Assembly (NCBI GenBank): GCA_963833885.1 | Contig: CAWHZU010000027.1 | Coordinates: forward strand, 170,724 to 234,723 | DNA from: JASHPR01 sp963833885 | GTDB lineage: Bacteria; Actinomycetota; Actinomycetes; Streptosporangiales; Streptosporangiaceae | DNA length: 64,000 nucleotides | Direction of reading: 5' to 3' | Translations under genes and position numbers: made by a program | In this document: positions 51,228-59,799 of the stretch, piece after piece | How positions within the stretch are numbered: the first letter of the stretch is position 1 | Layout: every line of letters starts with the position of its first letter | Notes under the pieces: model-generated | What the model was told of the DNA's origin: nothing | The model's database searches: none | Seen by the model: the letters and a program-made list of their open reading frames with translations, nothing else

Positions 51228-52696
51228 CTACTGACGGTCCCCAATGTTCAAGATCCGATCCATCACCTCGGCGCCGGTAGTTATGACAGGCCGCAGTTCA
51301 TGGCGATAAACGAGCTCCGTTGTGGCAGTGCGGTTGTGTCCGGCCAGGCGCGCGATCTCCTCTATAGGGACACCGTCCGCTGAACTGGTAGAGAGCAATG
51401 TTCCAACCCTGCTGAATACCCCCAGCTCGAAGAACGAGAGAGATTCGTTCCTCCTCGTTGATGCTCTTCATGGTTGCACCGGATGCGGCACGCTTTCATC
51501 TGATGCAATGACACTGGATGCAATCTCCTTGCACCTGGTACTGCCGGATGATGAAATCGCAGGTCATCGGCAATTCTTCGCCGACGCGGCTGGAGCTTCC
51601 CCGCAGGCCGCCACAGCTGCACTGCAGGTAGAGGCCATTCATGCTTTCCGCCGAATGTTGCATCAGATGCAATTCTGCTCATTTACATCAGGGAGACGAA
51701 GGTGTGGCGCAGGTCCCGCGGCGCCAAGCCGGTGCCGAGACCCGCCTCTTCGGTGATCTTGCGGAACTCGCGCCGGACATTCGCCGCGTCTAGGGGCGTC
51801 CCTATGGCCGAGGCGAAGACGAGGCCATGATCCTGCCACAGGGCCCCCGCCGCCAGCCGGTCCTCCGCCTGCCTCTTGCGGTGTTCTTTGAGAGCATGCA
51901 CGGCGGCCTGCGGAAGCGCCAGCGTCCGCCGCGACCTGGCAGTCTTGGTGTCGCCGCCTTGCCGCACCGAATGCCATACGGCCACCGATGGCGGCACCGG
52001 CCGCGCCGCGCCCGGATCTCCGTCCAGATCGACGTGATCCCAGTGCAATTCCCTGGCCTCTTCGGTGCGCACGCCGACCGTGAGGCTTAGCACGACGTAC
52101 GCATTGAGCCGGGAGTCCTGAGCCGCCTGGAGCAGCGCAAGGGACTGGTTGAGGGTAAGCGACCGGCTCGGCCGCCCTACCTGGCCTGCGGGCGAGTCGA
52201 CGAGCGTGGCCACATTCCGGCCGACGAGATCATGAGCCTCGGCGTACCGGATCGCCCGCGCCAGCGAGGCCCGGGTGATCTGCAGATACCTGGTCGATAG
52301 CGTGCCACTGAGCGCATCGAGCCCCTTGCGAACATCGCGGGCTGTCAGCTCCCTGAGCGGCTTAGCGCCGATGCGCTCCAGGAGCGGCGTCAATGCCTCC
52401 CGGTAGATGGACCGCGTGCGTTCTGACCGCCCCGGCAGGCCGCCCTCCAGCCAGTCGCCGACCGCCTGCCGAACCGAGTAGGTGGCAGACGTATGGAGGC
52501 CGCGGTCGAGCTCGGCGTGCAGCATCTTGAGCTTGTCCCTGACCTCTTGCTTGGTCCGGCCGGTGACCTTGCGCCGGAGCCGCTTCCCATCGGCCCCGAA
52601 GCCAAGTGAGACCGCCCCGACGTACCGGCTCTTCGCGGGGTCTAAGTAGATCGCATCCTCGCCGTGCCCTCGACGGCGTGTTGTGTTCTCCGTCAT
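51228..52696 (-). pseudogene. Tyrosine integrase split by an insertion
   Basis: The first 337 residues (ATG 52696 to stop 51683) carry the SAM-like core-binding domain (YSVRQAVGDWLEGGLPG, REALTPLLERIGAKPLREL), the first catalytic Arg (LTVGVRTEEARELHW) and LAPRDLRHTFVSLM. The stop comes right there. After 302 bases the missing end resumes on the same strand (51383-51228): SADGVPIEEIARLAGHNRTA with the GH motif and LVYRHELRPVITTGAEVMDR with the nucleophile Tyr. The intact protein would be about 388 residues and, from the adjacent att copy, target tRNA-Phe. Confidence 0.85.
51384..51685. mobile_element. 302-base insertion inside the integrase gene
   Basis: Removing this segment joins ...SLM to SADGVPIEE... 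exactly, so it is an insertion. It is AT-richer than its surroundings, has several GATGCAAT/TTGCATC words (a palindrome TTGCATCAGATGCAA at 51658-51672, and copies at 51502 and 51517), no transposase frame and no clear terminal inverted repeats or target duplication. It may be a small non-autonomous element; its class is not determined. Confidence 0.6.
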
Positions 52697-52773
52697 AGCC
52701 AGGAGCGTAACTCGTTTGGCTCCCCGTTTGGCTCCCCGCGATCGGACCCAATCGCCCGATTAGGCCTCTGATC

Positions 52774-52821
52774 TGGTGGTCAGGGGCGGGGTCGAACCGC
52801 CGACCTTCCGCTTTTCAGGGG
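52774..52821 (-). repeat. tRNA-Phe 3' fragment, att copy 2
   Basis: Read on the minus strand: anticodon loop CTGAAAA (GAA, Phe), 3' stem GCGGA, AGGTC, T-stem GGCGG, TTCGACC loop, CCGCC, acceptor strand CCTGACC, then ACCA. The 5' half is absent. It lies 78 bases from the integrase start, as att sites do. Confidence 0.85.
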
Positions 52822-53255
52822 TTCTATCAGCCCGAAACCATGATCAGGCGAAACACCGCTGACCATTCTTACCCGCATTGGCACTGGTCAGAAGGTTTTC
52901 ACTCATTTTACCAGCCGTGCCATCGAGTACCGCATAATCCCGTTTCGTTTGGGGGTTTGCTGTGGGGAACCAGCCGCACCCCGGACTTGTGGGGATTCTG
53001 TGGGGCTGCCGCCAGCAATCGATAGGCCGCCCGACGCGTCGGCCAAGAACTTCGGGCCACGGGCGGCGAGCCGACCCCGCAGAAGAGATCAACTTTCGGC
53101 GCAGAACGCCGATCGGCCGACGACAGCAGCGCAGCGGTGCGGTCGGTCTGCGCAGACGCCCCAGTCCTGTGCGTCCTTCTGCGGCCGGTTCCGGTCGTAG
53201 CGGCGGCTCGGCCATAGGCTGCTTCGCGGAAGGGGAGTCGCGAGAGGAGACCCGG
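52822..53255. other. Intergenic region right of att copy 2
   Basis: 434 bases before the hydrolase gene. It begins with an AT-richer segment (52840-52960), which may belong to the attachment region, and then turns GC-rich. A frame is open from 52962 into the hydrolase, but has no protein character and gaggag supports a start at 53256. Confidence 0.4.
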
Positions 53256-53981
53256 GTGCCGTACGTCGACAGTGGCGAGGCGAGGATCTGGTACACCGAG
53301 CAAGGCTCGGGGTTTCCGATGCTGACGCTGGCGCCAGGCGGGATGCGCTCGAGTGTTTCGCTGTGGGAGGCGGCGGCGATCAACCCGCTGACCGCGTACG
53401 CCGGGCAGTACACGATGATCGCCATGGACCAGCGCAACGCCGGCCAGTCCACTGGCCCGCTCGAGACCAGCGACCCGTGGGGCGCCTACGCGGCTGACCA
53501 GCTGGCGGTCATGGATCATCTCGGCATCGACCGGTTCCTGGTGTTCGGCTGCTGCATCGGCGGCCCGTTCATCCTGAAGCTGTGCGAACTCGCGCCGGAA
53601 CGAGTCGTCGCGGCCGTCCTCGAGCAGCCGGTCGGGATCATCTGGAGCAACCGTGAGCTCTTTGACAGCATCTGGAAGCAGTGGGGTGAGCGGCTCATGG
53701 GCGAGCGCGACGATCTCGGCAGCGATGAGATCGAGGCGTTCGCCACTGCGATGTGGGCCCCCGACTTCGCCGTCAGCGTGACCCGGGATCAGGTGCGGTC
53801 CTTCCGCATGCCGATGCTCGTCCTGCCCGGAGTCGATGAGTACCACCCGGCCGAGACCGGCCGCGAGATCGCCGCACTCGCGCCGGCCGCCGAGCTGCTC
53901 GAGCCGTGGAAGGACCCCGAGCATCTTCCCGCCGCCACCGAAGCAATCGGCCGGTTCCTCCAAGACCACACCCCGCGCTAG
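53256..53981 (+). CDS. Alpha/beta hydrolase with Cys at the nucleophile elbow
   Basis: A 241-residue hydrolase from GTG 53256. Strand-turn-helix elbow reads VFGCCIGGPFIL, i.e. G-C-C-I-G-G where most have G-x-S-x-G, so the nucleophile is Cys, as in dienelactone-hydrolase-type enzymes. Oxyanion region LTLAPGGMRSSVSLWE, MDQRNAGQSTGP, acid near LPGVDEYHPAE. The C-terminal catalytic His may be H in DPEHLPAATE. Substrate unknown. Confidence 0.82.
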   Translation: MPYVDSGEARIWYTEQGSGFPMLTLAPGGMRSSVSLWEAAAINPLTAYAGQYTMIAMDQRNAGQSTGPLETSDPWGAYAADQLAVMDHLGIDRFLVFGCCIGGPFILKLCELAPERVVAAVLEQPVGIIWSNRELFDSIWKQWGERLMGERDDLGSDEIEAFATAMWAPDFAVSVTRDQVRSFRMPMLVLPGVDEYHPAETGREIAALAPAAELLEPWKDPEHLPAATEAIGRFLQDHTPR

Positions 53982-54415
53982 ATCACCACCGGGTTGCCCC
54001 CGGCCAGCAGGCAGCGTGCTTCGGCGCCACCATGCCGGAAAGGTTGGTGCACCCGCCGCATGCCCGGCGACCCAGCGAAGGCGGAGTCACCGTGCTTAGC
54101 CTGCTAAGCCGCGGCCATCATCAAATCTGCCCGCTGGCGGCCGTAAGGAGACCGCCCAGGTATCACAGGTAGTGACTGCCGGCGGTCGGCATAGCTGACG
54201 GATCGGTGCCCTGCCGAATACGCGCATCTTGCGGTCGCGCTGGATGGACCGTACTGGACGCGCAGAACCTTCGATTCTGGCTCGCCAGGCGGGCGGCTGA
54301 TCGTGGCATAGCGGAGCTTGCCCGCGTCACCTAGGTCCGGGACTGATGAGCAGGAGCGACTCTGCGGCCGCCCCTGCTCACAGCGAGATTCCGGGCTGGC
54401 GGGGCATGCGGTGCG
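53982..54415. other. Intergenic region between convergent hydrolase genes
   Basis: 434 bases without a supported gene. Neither strand shows a recognisable protein or RNA. No T-run terminator was seen. Confidence 0.35.
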
Positions 54416-55993
54416 TTATGGGAACGGGTTGATGTTTTGCTGGCAGACGGTTCCTGGCGCGGGCATGGCGCCGGTGATGGTGTAGTTGATCATGTAGTTG
54501 AAGGCGCAGGTACTGGGGTTGTTGCCGACGGTGTGCCCGTATCCGTGGACGGTCAGCAGTCTGGCCCTGGCCAGGTCGCGGGAGGTGGCGACCGAGTCCT
54601 GGTAGGGGGTCCAGGGGTCGCCGGTGTTGTCGACGACCAGAATGGTGCTGGCGGTGGGCCGGTTCCACGGGCCGGTGTAGCGGTCCTGGGCCGCGGCAGC
54701 CGGCCAGTACGCGCAGCCGAAGATGTCCCATGCTGCGATCGGCGCGAAGGTGCCCGCCGCTGATGCGGCGGCGTAGGCGGCGAGGTCGCGTGGGCTCGGG
54801 CTGTCCGCGCACTGGATGGCGAGCTGCTGTTCGGGCCCGGTGTAGTAGCTCGGGCCCGAGGACGGCGGCGGCTTGGAAGCCGGGCTGGGCGTGGGTGACG
54901 GGGCGGGCGCGCCGCCGGTGGCGGCGGTCCACAGCTGCTGCAGCAGGACGGCGTTGACCTGCCACTGGTGTACCTGGCCCAGGCTGGACGCGGCGCCGAC
55001 TACATCCGCGTAGGTGTAGGTGCCCTGCTGGGCGCCGAGGTTGATCGGGTGCCGGCGGGCCAGGCGCAGCAGCGTGTGCCACTTGGCGGTGGTCGCAGCC
55101 GACGTCCCGGCCGAGAAGGCGCACGCCTTGGTTGAGGCCTTGCCGCACAGTTCGAGGAACGCGGTCATCACCGTTTGTGTCGCCTGCCCAGCGCCTATCC
55201 GGGAGAAGGGCGGGACCTGGCTGTTGCCGGTACTCCAGACGACGGGGTTGATGTTGCCGTCCAAGATCATGCGGCCGGTGGTGGAAGGGAACAAGTTGGC
55301 GTATGTCGCGCCGAGCAGCGTGCCGTAGGACGCGCCGTAGTAGTTCAGGACGGGGGCGCCGACGGCCTTGCGCAGCAGGTTCATGTCCCTGGCGATGTCG
55401 GCGGTGCTGTCGTGATAGAGCAGCGGCCCCGCGACGCGGGCGCACCGGGCAGCCAGCTTCGCGTAGGCCCGTTCATAGTCGGCCTCCTGTGCCTTGCCCA
55501 CCGGGAACCCATCCGGCACTTCCCCCATCGCTTTGTCCCTCGCCGCCTCGGTCGGATAGCAGCGGACCTGCGCGCTGTAGCCCATCCCGCGCGGGTCGAA
55601 GGTGATGATGTTGTACCGTTCCCGCCACGCCTCCGGCAGGATCGGGTATACCCCGGAGAAGGTGCTGAGTTGCGGTTCCGGTCCACCGCCGTTGAAGAAC
55701 AACCAGCCCAGGTTGCGTCCGGGACCGATCGCCCGATGGCTGATCACGGCGACGTTGATATGCGCGCCGCGCGGGTCGCGGTAGTTCAGCGGGACGTGCG
55801 CGGTGGCGCACTGGAAGCCGCCATCGCATGGCTTCCAGCTGAGCACCGGAACCGTCGGCGCGGACACCCGCATGGCCGTCGTCTCAGCCCCCGGCGTGGT
55901 CGCGGTGGCCTGCCCGCAGCCAGCTGTCGTCAACCCTGCCGCGGCGATCAGCGTCGCAGCCCATGAGATCCTGCCGCGGATCTTCGGTTTCAT
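54416..55993 (-). CDS. Secreted lipoprotein peptidase (TAP-like alpha/beta hydrolase)
   Basis: A 525-residue exported hydrolase of the Streptomyces tripeptidyl-aminopeptidase family. Signal with lipobox (ATLIAAAGLTTAGC), N-terminal CDGGFQCATAHVPLNYRDPR, oxyanion motif WLFFNGGGPEPQ, catalytic Ser in YYGASYGTLLGATYANLFP, acid in VVDNTGDPWTPY and His in VHGYGHTVG near the C-terminus. A Pro/Ser-rich insert (PAPSPTPSPASKPPPSSG) breaks the cap domain and the C-terminal TAP domain keeps its Cys residues. GTG 56002 is an alternative start. It should release peptides from extracellular protein. Confidence 0.9.
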   Translation of the reverse strand: MKPKIRGRISWAATLIAAAGLTTAGCGQATATTPGAETTAMRVSAPTVPVLSWKPCDGGFQCATAHVPLNYRDPRGAHINVAVISHRAIGPGRNLGWLFFNGGGPEPQLSTFSGVYPILPEAWRERYNIITFDPRGMGYSAQVRCYPTEAARDKAMGEVPDGFPVGKAQEADYERAYAKLAARCARVAGPLLYHDSTADIARDMNLLRKAVGAPVLNYYGASYGTLLGATYANLFPSTTGRMILDGNINPVVWSTGNSQVPPFSRIGAGQATQTVMTAFLELCGKASTKACAFSAGTSAATTAKWHTLLRLARRHPINLGAQQGTYTYADVVGAASSLGQVHQWQVNAVLLQQLWTAATGGAPAPSPTPSPASKPPPSSGPSYYTGPEQQLAIQCADSPSPRDLAAYAAASAAGTFAPIAAWDIFGCAYWPAAAAQDRYTGPWNRPTASTILVVDNTGDPWTPYQDSVATSRDLARARLLTVHGYGHTVGNNPSTCAFNYMINYTITGAMPAPGTVCQQNINPFP

Positions 55994-56167
55994 CGCGGTC
56001 ACTCTTCCTTTCTCTCCGCGCCCGGGCAGGCTGCCGCCATCGCCTGGCGCTTGGGATGGCAGCGGCCCGGCGGGCGCTGATGCGGCCGTCCTTTTGGCCG
56101 CCTGCCTTACCGGATCACTCGGTTCTGGCGTATCTGCAGGCCTGTCGGGCACCCAGATGGCGTTCGG

Positions 56168-57010
56168 TCAGGTTTCACGGGTGGTGACCGACCAGTACGT
56201 AAAGATCGAGAGCACGAGCGCGAGGGCCAGGAACATCCCCGACTCGACGCTCTGGACAGGCCAGAAGCGGCTCGCGGGCAGGTAGATGATGTGCTCGCGG
56301 TTTGGGCCGAGAATGTCCTCGAAGACGCTCCAGGAAAGCGGCGGCGTGCCCCCATGCGCGCGGGGTGAAACGTACTGTGACACGGCGAACAGCGGGCGGA
56401 AGTACAGCGCCGTGGCGATCCGCACGGCGGGGAAGACCACGAGTGTGGTCATGATCGCTGGCACGACCCGCCGGAACAGTGCTCCGGCGGCGATGCCCAG
56501 CGCCATGGCGAACACGGTGTAGGCGATCGGGGTGACGCCCTGGACGTCGAAGTAGATGAACTTGACGGGGCCGTCGACCGCGTTGTCCGGTCCCCGCCAC
56601 CACGTGAACAGTGCGGCAAGCGCGCCTCCCCACGCTGCGGCGGCGAACAGCGCCCAGCCGAGGTTCGTGACCACCCACCGGTGGCGGGAGACCCCTTGCG
56701 TCCACGCGAAGTCCTCGGTGCCCGCTTCGAACTCGCGCGCGATAAGCGGTGCGCCCCACAGGATGCCCAGGACGAGCGGGAAGGCCATCGCCAGGTCCTG
56801 CACGAGCGAGGTGAAGGCGCCGTTGCTGCCGAACACGGTGAACCCGATGTCGCCGCAGCCGGTGTGGCTGGCCGAGCAGTTCGTCACGGCGTGGTGGTAG
56901 GAGTTCGCGATGGCGATCCCGCTCGGCACGATCAGGGCGGCGGCCGCCGCGATCACGGCGGCGGCGACGATGGCGTGCGCGCGGTGCAGCCGCCAGATCA
57001 GGAACGTCAT
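56168..57010 (-). CDS. ABC transporter permease
   Basis: A 280-residue ABC-2-type membrane protein with six helices (IVAAAVIAAAAALIVPSGIA, LAMAFPLVLGILWGAPLIAR, WALFAAAAWGGALAALFTWW, IAYTVFAMALGIAAGALFRR, IMTTLVVFPAVRIATALYF, GMFLALALVLSIFTYWSV). The sequence FEAGTEDFAWTQGVSR before helix 3 is typical of this actinobacterial subgroup. It overlaps the ATPase gene by 4 bases. Substrate unknown; family members are linked to GntR/YtrA stress operons. Confidence 0.9.
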   Translation of the reverse strand: MTFLIWRLHRAHAIVAAAVIAAAAALIVPSGIAIANSYHHAVTNCSASHTGCGDIGFTVFGSNGAFTSLVQDLAMAFPLVLGILWGAPLIAREFEAGTEDFAWTQGVSRHRWVVTNLGWALFAAAAWGGALAALFTWWRGPDNAVDGPVKFIYFDVQGVTPIAYTVFAMALGIAAGALFRRVVPAIMTTLVVFPAVRIATALYFRPLFAVSQYVSPRAHGGTPPLSWSVFEDILGPNREHIIYLPASRFWPVQSVESGMFLALALVLSIFTYWSVTTRET

Positions 57011-57912
57011 GCGGTGCCTCCTGCAATGCGAAGCGGCCCGGCCGTAACGGCCTGGTCCTCGGACATATAGGCCAGGATGATGTCCTCGAGCCCGACCTCG
57101 GAGACCTCCCAGGCTGGATCGGGCACTGGGCCGTCGAGGCGGGCGAGCACCCTGGACTGGCGTTCGGTCTGCGTCGCCTTCACAACGGTGAACAGCCGCT
57201 CGAGCTCTGCGGTGCTGCGGCGCGGCCCGACCAGTACCCGGTGGCCGCCGAGCACGTCGTCGATGTCGGCGCACAGCCGCACCCGGGAGCCGGTTAGCAG
57301 GATGAGGTGGTTGCAGACCCGCTCGAGGTCGTGCACGAGGTGCGAGGAGAGCACCACTGTGACGTCACCGTCGATGGTCACATCGGCGAGGGAGGTGAGG
57401 AACTCGCGGCGGGCGAGGGGATCGAGCGCGGCGAGCGGCTCGTCCAGCAACAGGACGCGCGGCCGCTTGGCGAGCGCGAGGCTGAGCGCGACCTGGGCTC
57501 GCTGCCCGCCAGACAGCGAGTGCACGGGACGGCCGAGGGGGACCCGCAGCGCAGTGAGCCGCTGCTCGGCAGCGGCAGCGTCCCAGTTGCGGTTGAGATG
57601 GGCGCCGATCCGGAGGTGCCCGGCCGCGGAGAGCTGGCGGTAGAGGGGGGTCTCCTGGGCGAGAAAGCCGACGCTCGCGAGGAAGTCCTCGTCCTGCGCG
57701 GGTGCGCGTCCGAGCACACGGGCCTGCCCCGACGTCGGGCGCCGCAGCCCGACGAGCAGTCGCAGGAGCGTCGTCTTGCCGGCTCCGTTCGGGCCGACCA
57801 GCGCCGAGATGCTGCCCTGCGGCACGTCGATCGAACAGTCCTGCAAGCCCCACGCCGATCCGTAGCGCTTGGCCAGCCCGGTGGTCTGTATCGCCAGTGC
57901 TTCGCCGCTCAT
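57007..57912 (-). CDS. ABC transporter ATP-binding protein
   Basis: A 301-residue ABC ATPase from ATG 57912. Walker A GPNGAGKTTLLRLL, signature LSGGQRAQVALSLALAK, Walker B VLLLDEPLAALDPLARRE, H-loop in VVLSSHLVHDLERV. The C-terminal extension (about 70 residues) is typical of ABC-2 drug or lantibiotic exporters. Overlaps of 4 bases on both sides join regulator, ATPase and permease in one operon. Confidence 0.93.
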   Translation of the reverse strand: MSGEALAIQTTGLAKRYGSAWGLQDCSIDVPQGSISALVGPNGAGKTTLLRLLVGLRRPTSGQARVLGRAPAQDEDFLASVGFLAQETPLYRQLSAAGHLRIGAHLNRNWDAAAAEQRLTALRVPLGRPVHSLSGGQRAQVALSLALAKRPRVLLLDEPLAALDPLARREFLTSLADVTIDGDVTVVLSSHLVHDLERVCNHLILLTGSRVRLCADIDDVLGGHRVLVGPRRSTAELERLFTVVKATQTERQSRVLARLDGPVPDPAWEVSEVGLEDIILAYMSEDQAVTAGPLRIAGGTA

Positions 57913-58325
57913 GCCACCCCCCGATCCGACGCGCTGCGCAAGATCGAGCGCAGCATTGCCTCCATCGCCTGGCTGTCGAGGCCGGCCCGTCGCGCGGTCT
58001 CGACCCACCGCTGCAGACCGCGAGCGAGCCGCGCCTGATCCTCGGGAGGGGGACCCTGCGGCCGGCGCAGCACGAAGGTGCCGACACCCTGACGCCCCTC
58101 GACCAAACCGGCGTGCTCAAGCTCCCGGTACGCCTTCGTCACGGTGTTCGGATTGATCGTCACCTCGGCAACCACCTGCTTCACCGTCGGCAGCTGGTCG
58201 CCGGGCCGGAGCAATCCCATGCGCAGCGCCTGCTCGACCTGCTGGACGATCTGCAGGTAGGCCGGGACGCCCGAGGCCTGGTTCAGCTCGAACGTGATCG
58301 CCTGCTTCAGGAGTTCACTACTCAT
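57909..58325 (-). CDS. GntR-family (YtrA subfamily) regulator
   Basis: A 138-residue regulator: N-terminal winged helix (PAYLQIVQQVEQALRMGLLR, PGDQLPTVKQVVAEVTINPN, TVTKAYRELEHAGLVEGRQG, VGTFVLRR) and a short YtrA-type tail of two helices, without a large effector domain. YtrA regulators repress their own ABC operon, often released by cell-wall antibiotics. The ATG follows TAGT-AA-ACTA, a likely operator. Confidence 0.92.
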   Translation of the reverse strand: MSSELLKQAITFELNQASGVPAYLQIVQQVEQALRMGLLRPGDQLPTVKQVVAEVTINPNTVTKAYRELEHAGLVEGRQGVGTFVLRRPQGPPPEDQARLARGLQRWVETARRAGLDSQAMEAMLRSILRSASDRGVA

Positions 58326-58326
58326 C

Positions 58327-58337
58327 TAGTAAACTAT
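58327..58337. promoter_or_regulatory. Candidate GntR/YtrA operator next to the start codon
   Basis: TAGT and ACTA flank AA, two bases from the regulator start codon, and TACGAT further upstream could be the -10 box of a near-leaderless promoter on the minus strand. Binding of the regulator here would block its own operon. The site is short, so the call is tentative. Confidence 0.4.
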
Positions 58338-58818
58338 CGTATGGATGGTCCGAACCGTCAAGCGCTCACCCGAAGGCACGAGGCACTGCGAGGGCACCAC
58401 TGAGGTGCATCCGGAAGACGGGTTGCCGTGCGCGTGATGTCCGCGGCAGTTCGCCACCCAGAGCGCAAAATCGGCCGCCAGCCGGGCAGGAGTGCCGGTG
58501 CGCCAGGCATGCCAGGACCTCGCCCAGCGCCTCGGCCACCCAGCACCATATCCACCAGTTCGGGACACAGCCGAAGCGGTCATCTGACGGATGGACGGCC
58601 GATCATAGCGGCGGCTGCGCGTGCAGGCTGGTCGATGTGAGCCAGTCACGCTCGGCGATCATGCTGAGCGCGAAGCCCACGCTCTACCCACCAAAGCGAA
58701 GAGGCCAAGGCTGTCGTCTCGGGTCGCCCTTCTCGAGCTCGGTCCCCCGACATGCCCCAATGCGGCTACGCGTGCTTTTTCAGTGTCAGGGCTGACGCGG
58801 CGGATTCGCTGGCGGTTC
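58338..58818. other. Intergenic region between the GntR and HepT genes
   Basis: About 480 bases with no supported gene. High-GC frames are open but lack protein character. It should hold the GntR operon promoter. Confidence 0.35.
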
Positions 58819-59214
58819 TTAGCTTGGCAGCTCTTCTTCGCTGGGTGTGCCTTCGCTTGAGGTGTCCTGGCCGGGCTGGTCCTCCTCGGGCAGGGTTTCG
58901 GCCATCGCGCGGACGGCGCGTTCGAGTTCGGGCAGGTCGTCGTCGACCGTCGCCTGCAAGATCCCGTGAGCGGTGTCGAAGTAGCGGTGGGCCAGGTGAT
59001 CGCGCATGCGGGTGATCTGGCGCCATGGGATGGCGGGCTGGGTATCGAGTAGTTCTTTGGGCAGTGCCTTGACGGCCTCGCCGATTTCCAGCAGCCGGAT
59101 CCGGACCGCGTCGAAGATCAGGCCATCGGACAGATCCCCTCGCTGCAGGTGGGAGCGGATTGCGTCGATCGCCGCCTGGATGTCGTCCAGCCTGTGCCGT
59201 TCCCGGTATGTCAC
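58819..59214 (-). CDS. hepT: HepT-like HEPN toxin (DUF86)
   Basis: A 131-residue HEPN-domain protein. The motif R71-x4-H76-x-Y78 (RDHLAHRY) is the catalytic RNase signature and AMPylation target of HepT toxins. Helices ERHRLDDIQAAIDAIRSHLQ and LIFDAVRIRLLEIGEAVKAL fit the family; the C-terminal Ser/Glu-rich tail is an extension. It overlaps the antitoxin gene by 4 bases, downstream of it. Confidence 0.9.
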   Translation of the reverse strand: MTYRERHRLDDIQAAIDAIRSHLQRGDLSDGLIFDAVRIRLLEIGEAVKALPKELLDTQPAIPWRQITRMRDHLAHRYFDTAHGILQATVDDDLPELERAVRAMAETLPEEDQPGQDTSSEGTPSEEELPS

Positions 59215-59741
59215 AGGGGAACCAGGTCGCGGCTGGCGCGGGCACGGACTCCGGGCTTGAGATCGCCGGCTGGCACCAGGTCGACCCGGCTGCCGATGAT
59301 GGCCTCCAGGTCGGCTTGCACCCGCCCCAGCCCGAACAGCCCCATGTCCGGCGGTAGGTCCGCGAGCAGGTCCAGGTCGCTGTCGGGGCGGTCCTGGCCC
59401 CGGGCCACGCTGCCGAACACCCGCAGGTTGGTCACACCATGCGCAGCTGCCGCAGCGGTAAGGGCCTTCCGCCTGCGGCGCACCCGCTGCCCTATCGGCC
59501 CCGACAGCCTGCTCAGCCGCCGCGGCTGCGGCCGGACGTCGATGGCCAGCTCATAGCCGGCCGCGTCGACCAAGCCGGCCAGGGTGGGCAGCGCGGGCTG
59601 GCGGTGCCCGGACTCATACGCGCTGATCACGCTCTGCGTGACGCCCGCCCGGACGGCCAGTTCCGCCTGTGACAGCCCAGCGCCGGCACGAGCCCGCCGC
59701 AGCAGGGTTCCGGCCGTTTCTGTTCCGGGTTCCACGGCCAC
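59211..59741 (-). CDS. mntA: MntA-like antitoxin with N-terminal XRE domain
   Basis: A 176-residue fusion. Residues 10-62 form an XRE helix-turn-helix (GLSQAELAVRAGVTQSVISA). Residues 95-170 form a minimal nucleotidyltransferase with G110-S111-x10-D122-x-D124 (GSVARGQDRPDSDLDL). Plain MntA neutralises HepT by adding AMP to the toxin Tyr; the added DNA-binding domain may also repress the operon. Upstream, a GTG-rich region lies before ATG 59741. Confidence 0.88.
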   Translation of the reverse strand: MAVEPGTETAGTLLRRARAGAGLSQAELAVRAGVTQSVISAYESGHRQPALPTLAGLVDAAGYELAIDVRPQPRRLSRLSGPIGQRVRRRRKALTAAAAAHGVTNLRVFGSVARGQDRPDSDLDLLADLPPDMGLFGLGRVQADLEAIIGSRVDLVPAGDLKPGVRARASRDLVPL

Positions 59742-59799
59742 GAGTATAGCGGATCGTCGATATCAGAATCAGTTGCCCGGTCGCATGGTTGCTTGCGTT

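Larger units (their letters stand above)
42314..52821. mobile_element. Genomic island A between tRNA-Phe att copies 1 and 2
   Basis: About 10.4 kb bounded by direct copies of a tRNA-Phe 3' end. It contains a tyrosine integrase gene next to the right att copy, the usual layout of tRNA-integrated elements, but the integrase is interrupted by an insertion, and no conjugation or replication genes remain. Cargo includes a kinase-HEPN fusion, VOC, CDF-like and pentapeptide membrane proteins, an Lsr2 homologue and two frameshifted genes, so the element is decayed and probably immobile. Confidence 0.65.

Noticed and set aside
52774..52821. Functional tRNA-Phe gene
   Set aside because: Only the 3' half is present; no D-arm or 5' acceptor strand lies on the other side.
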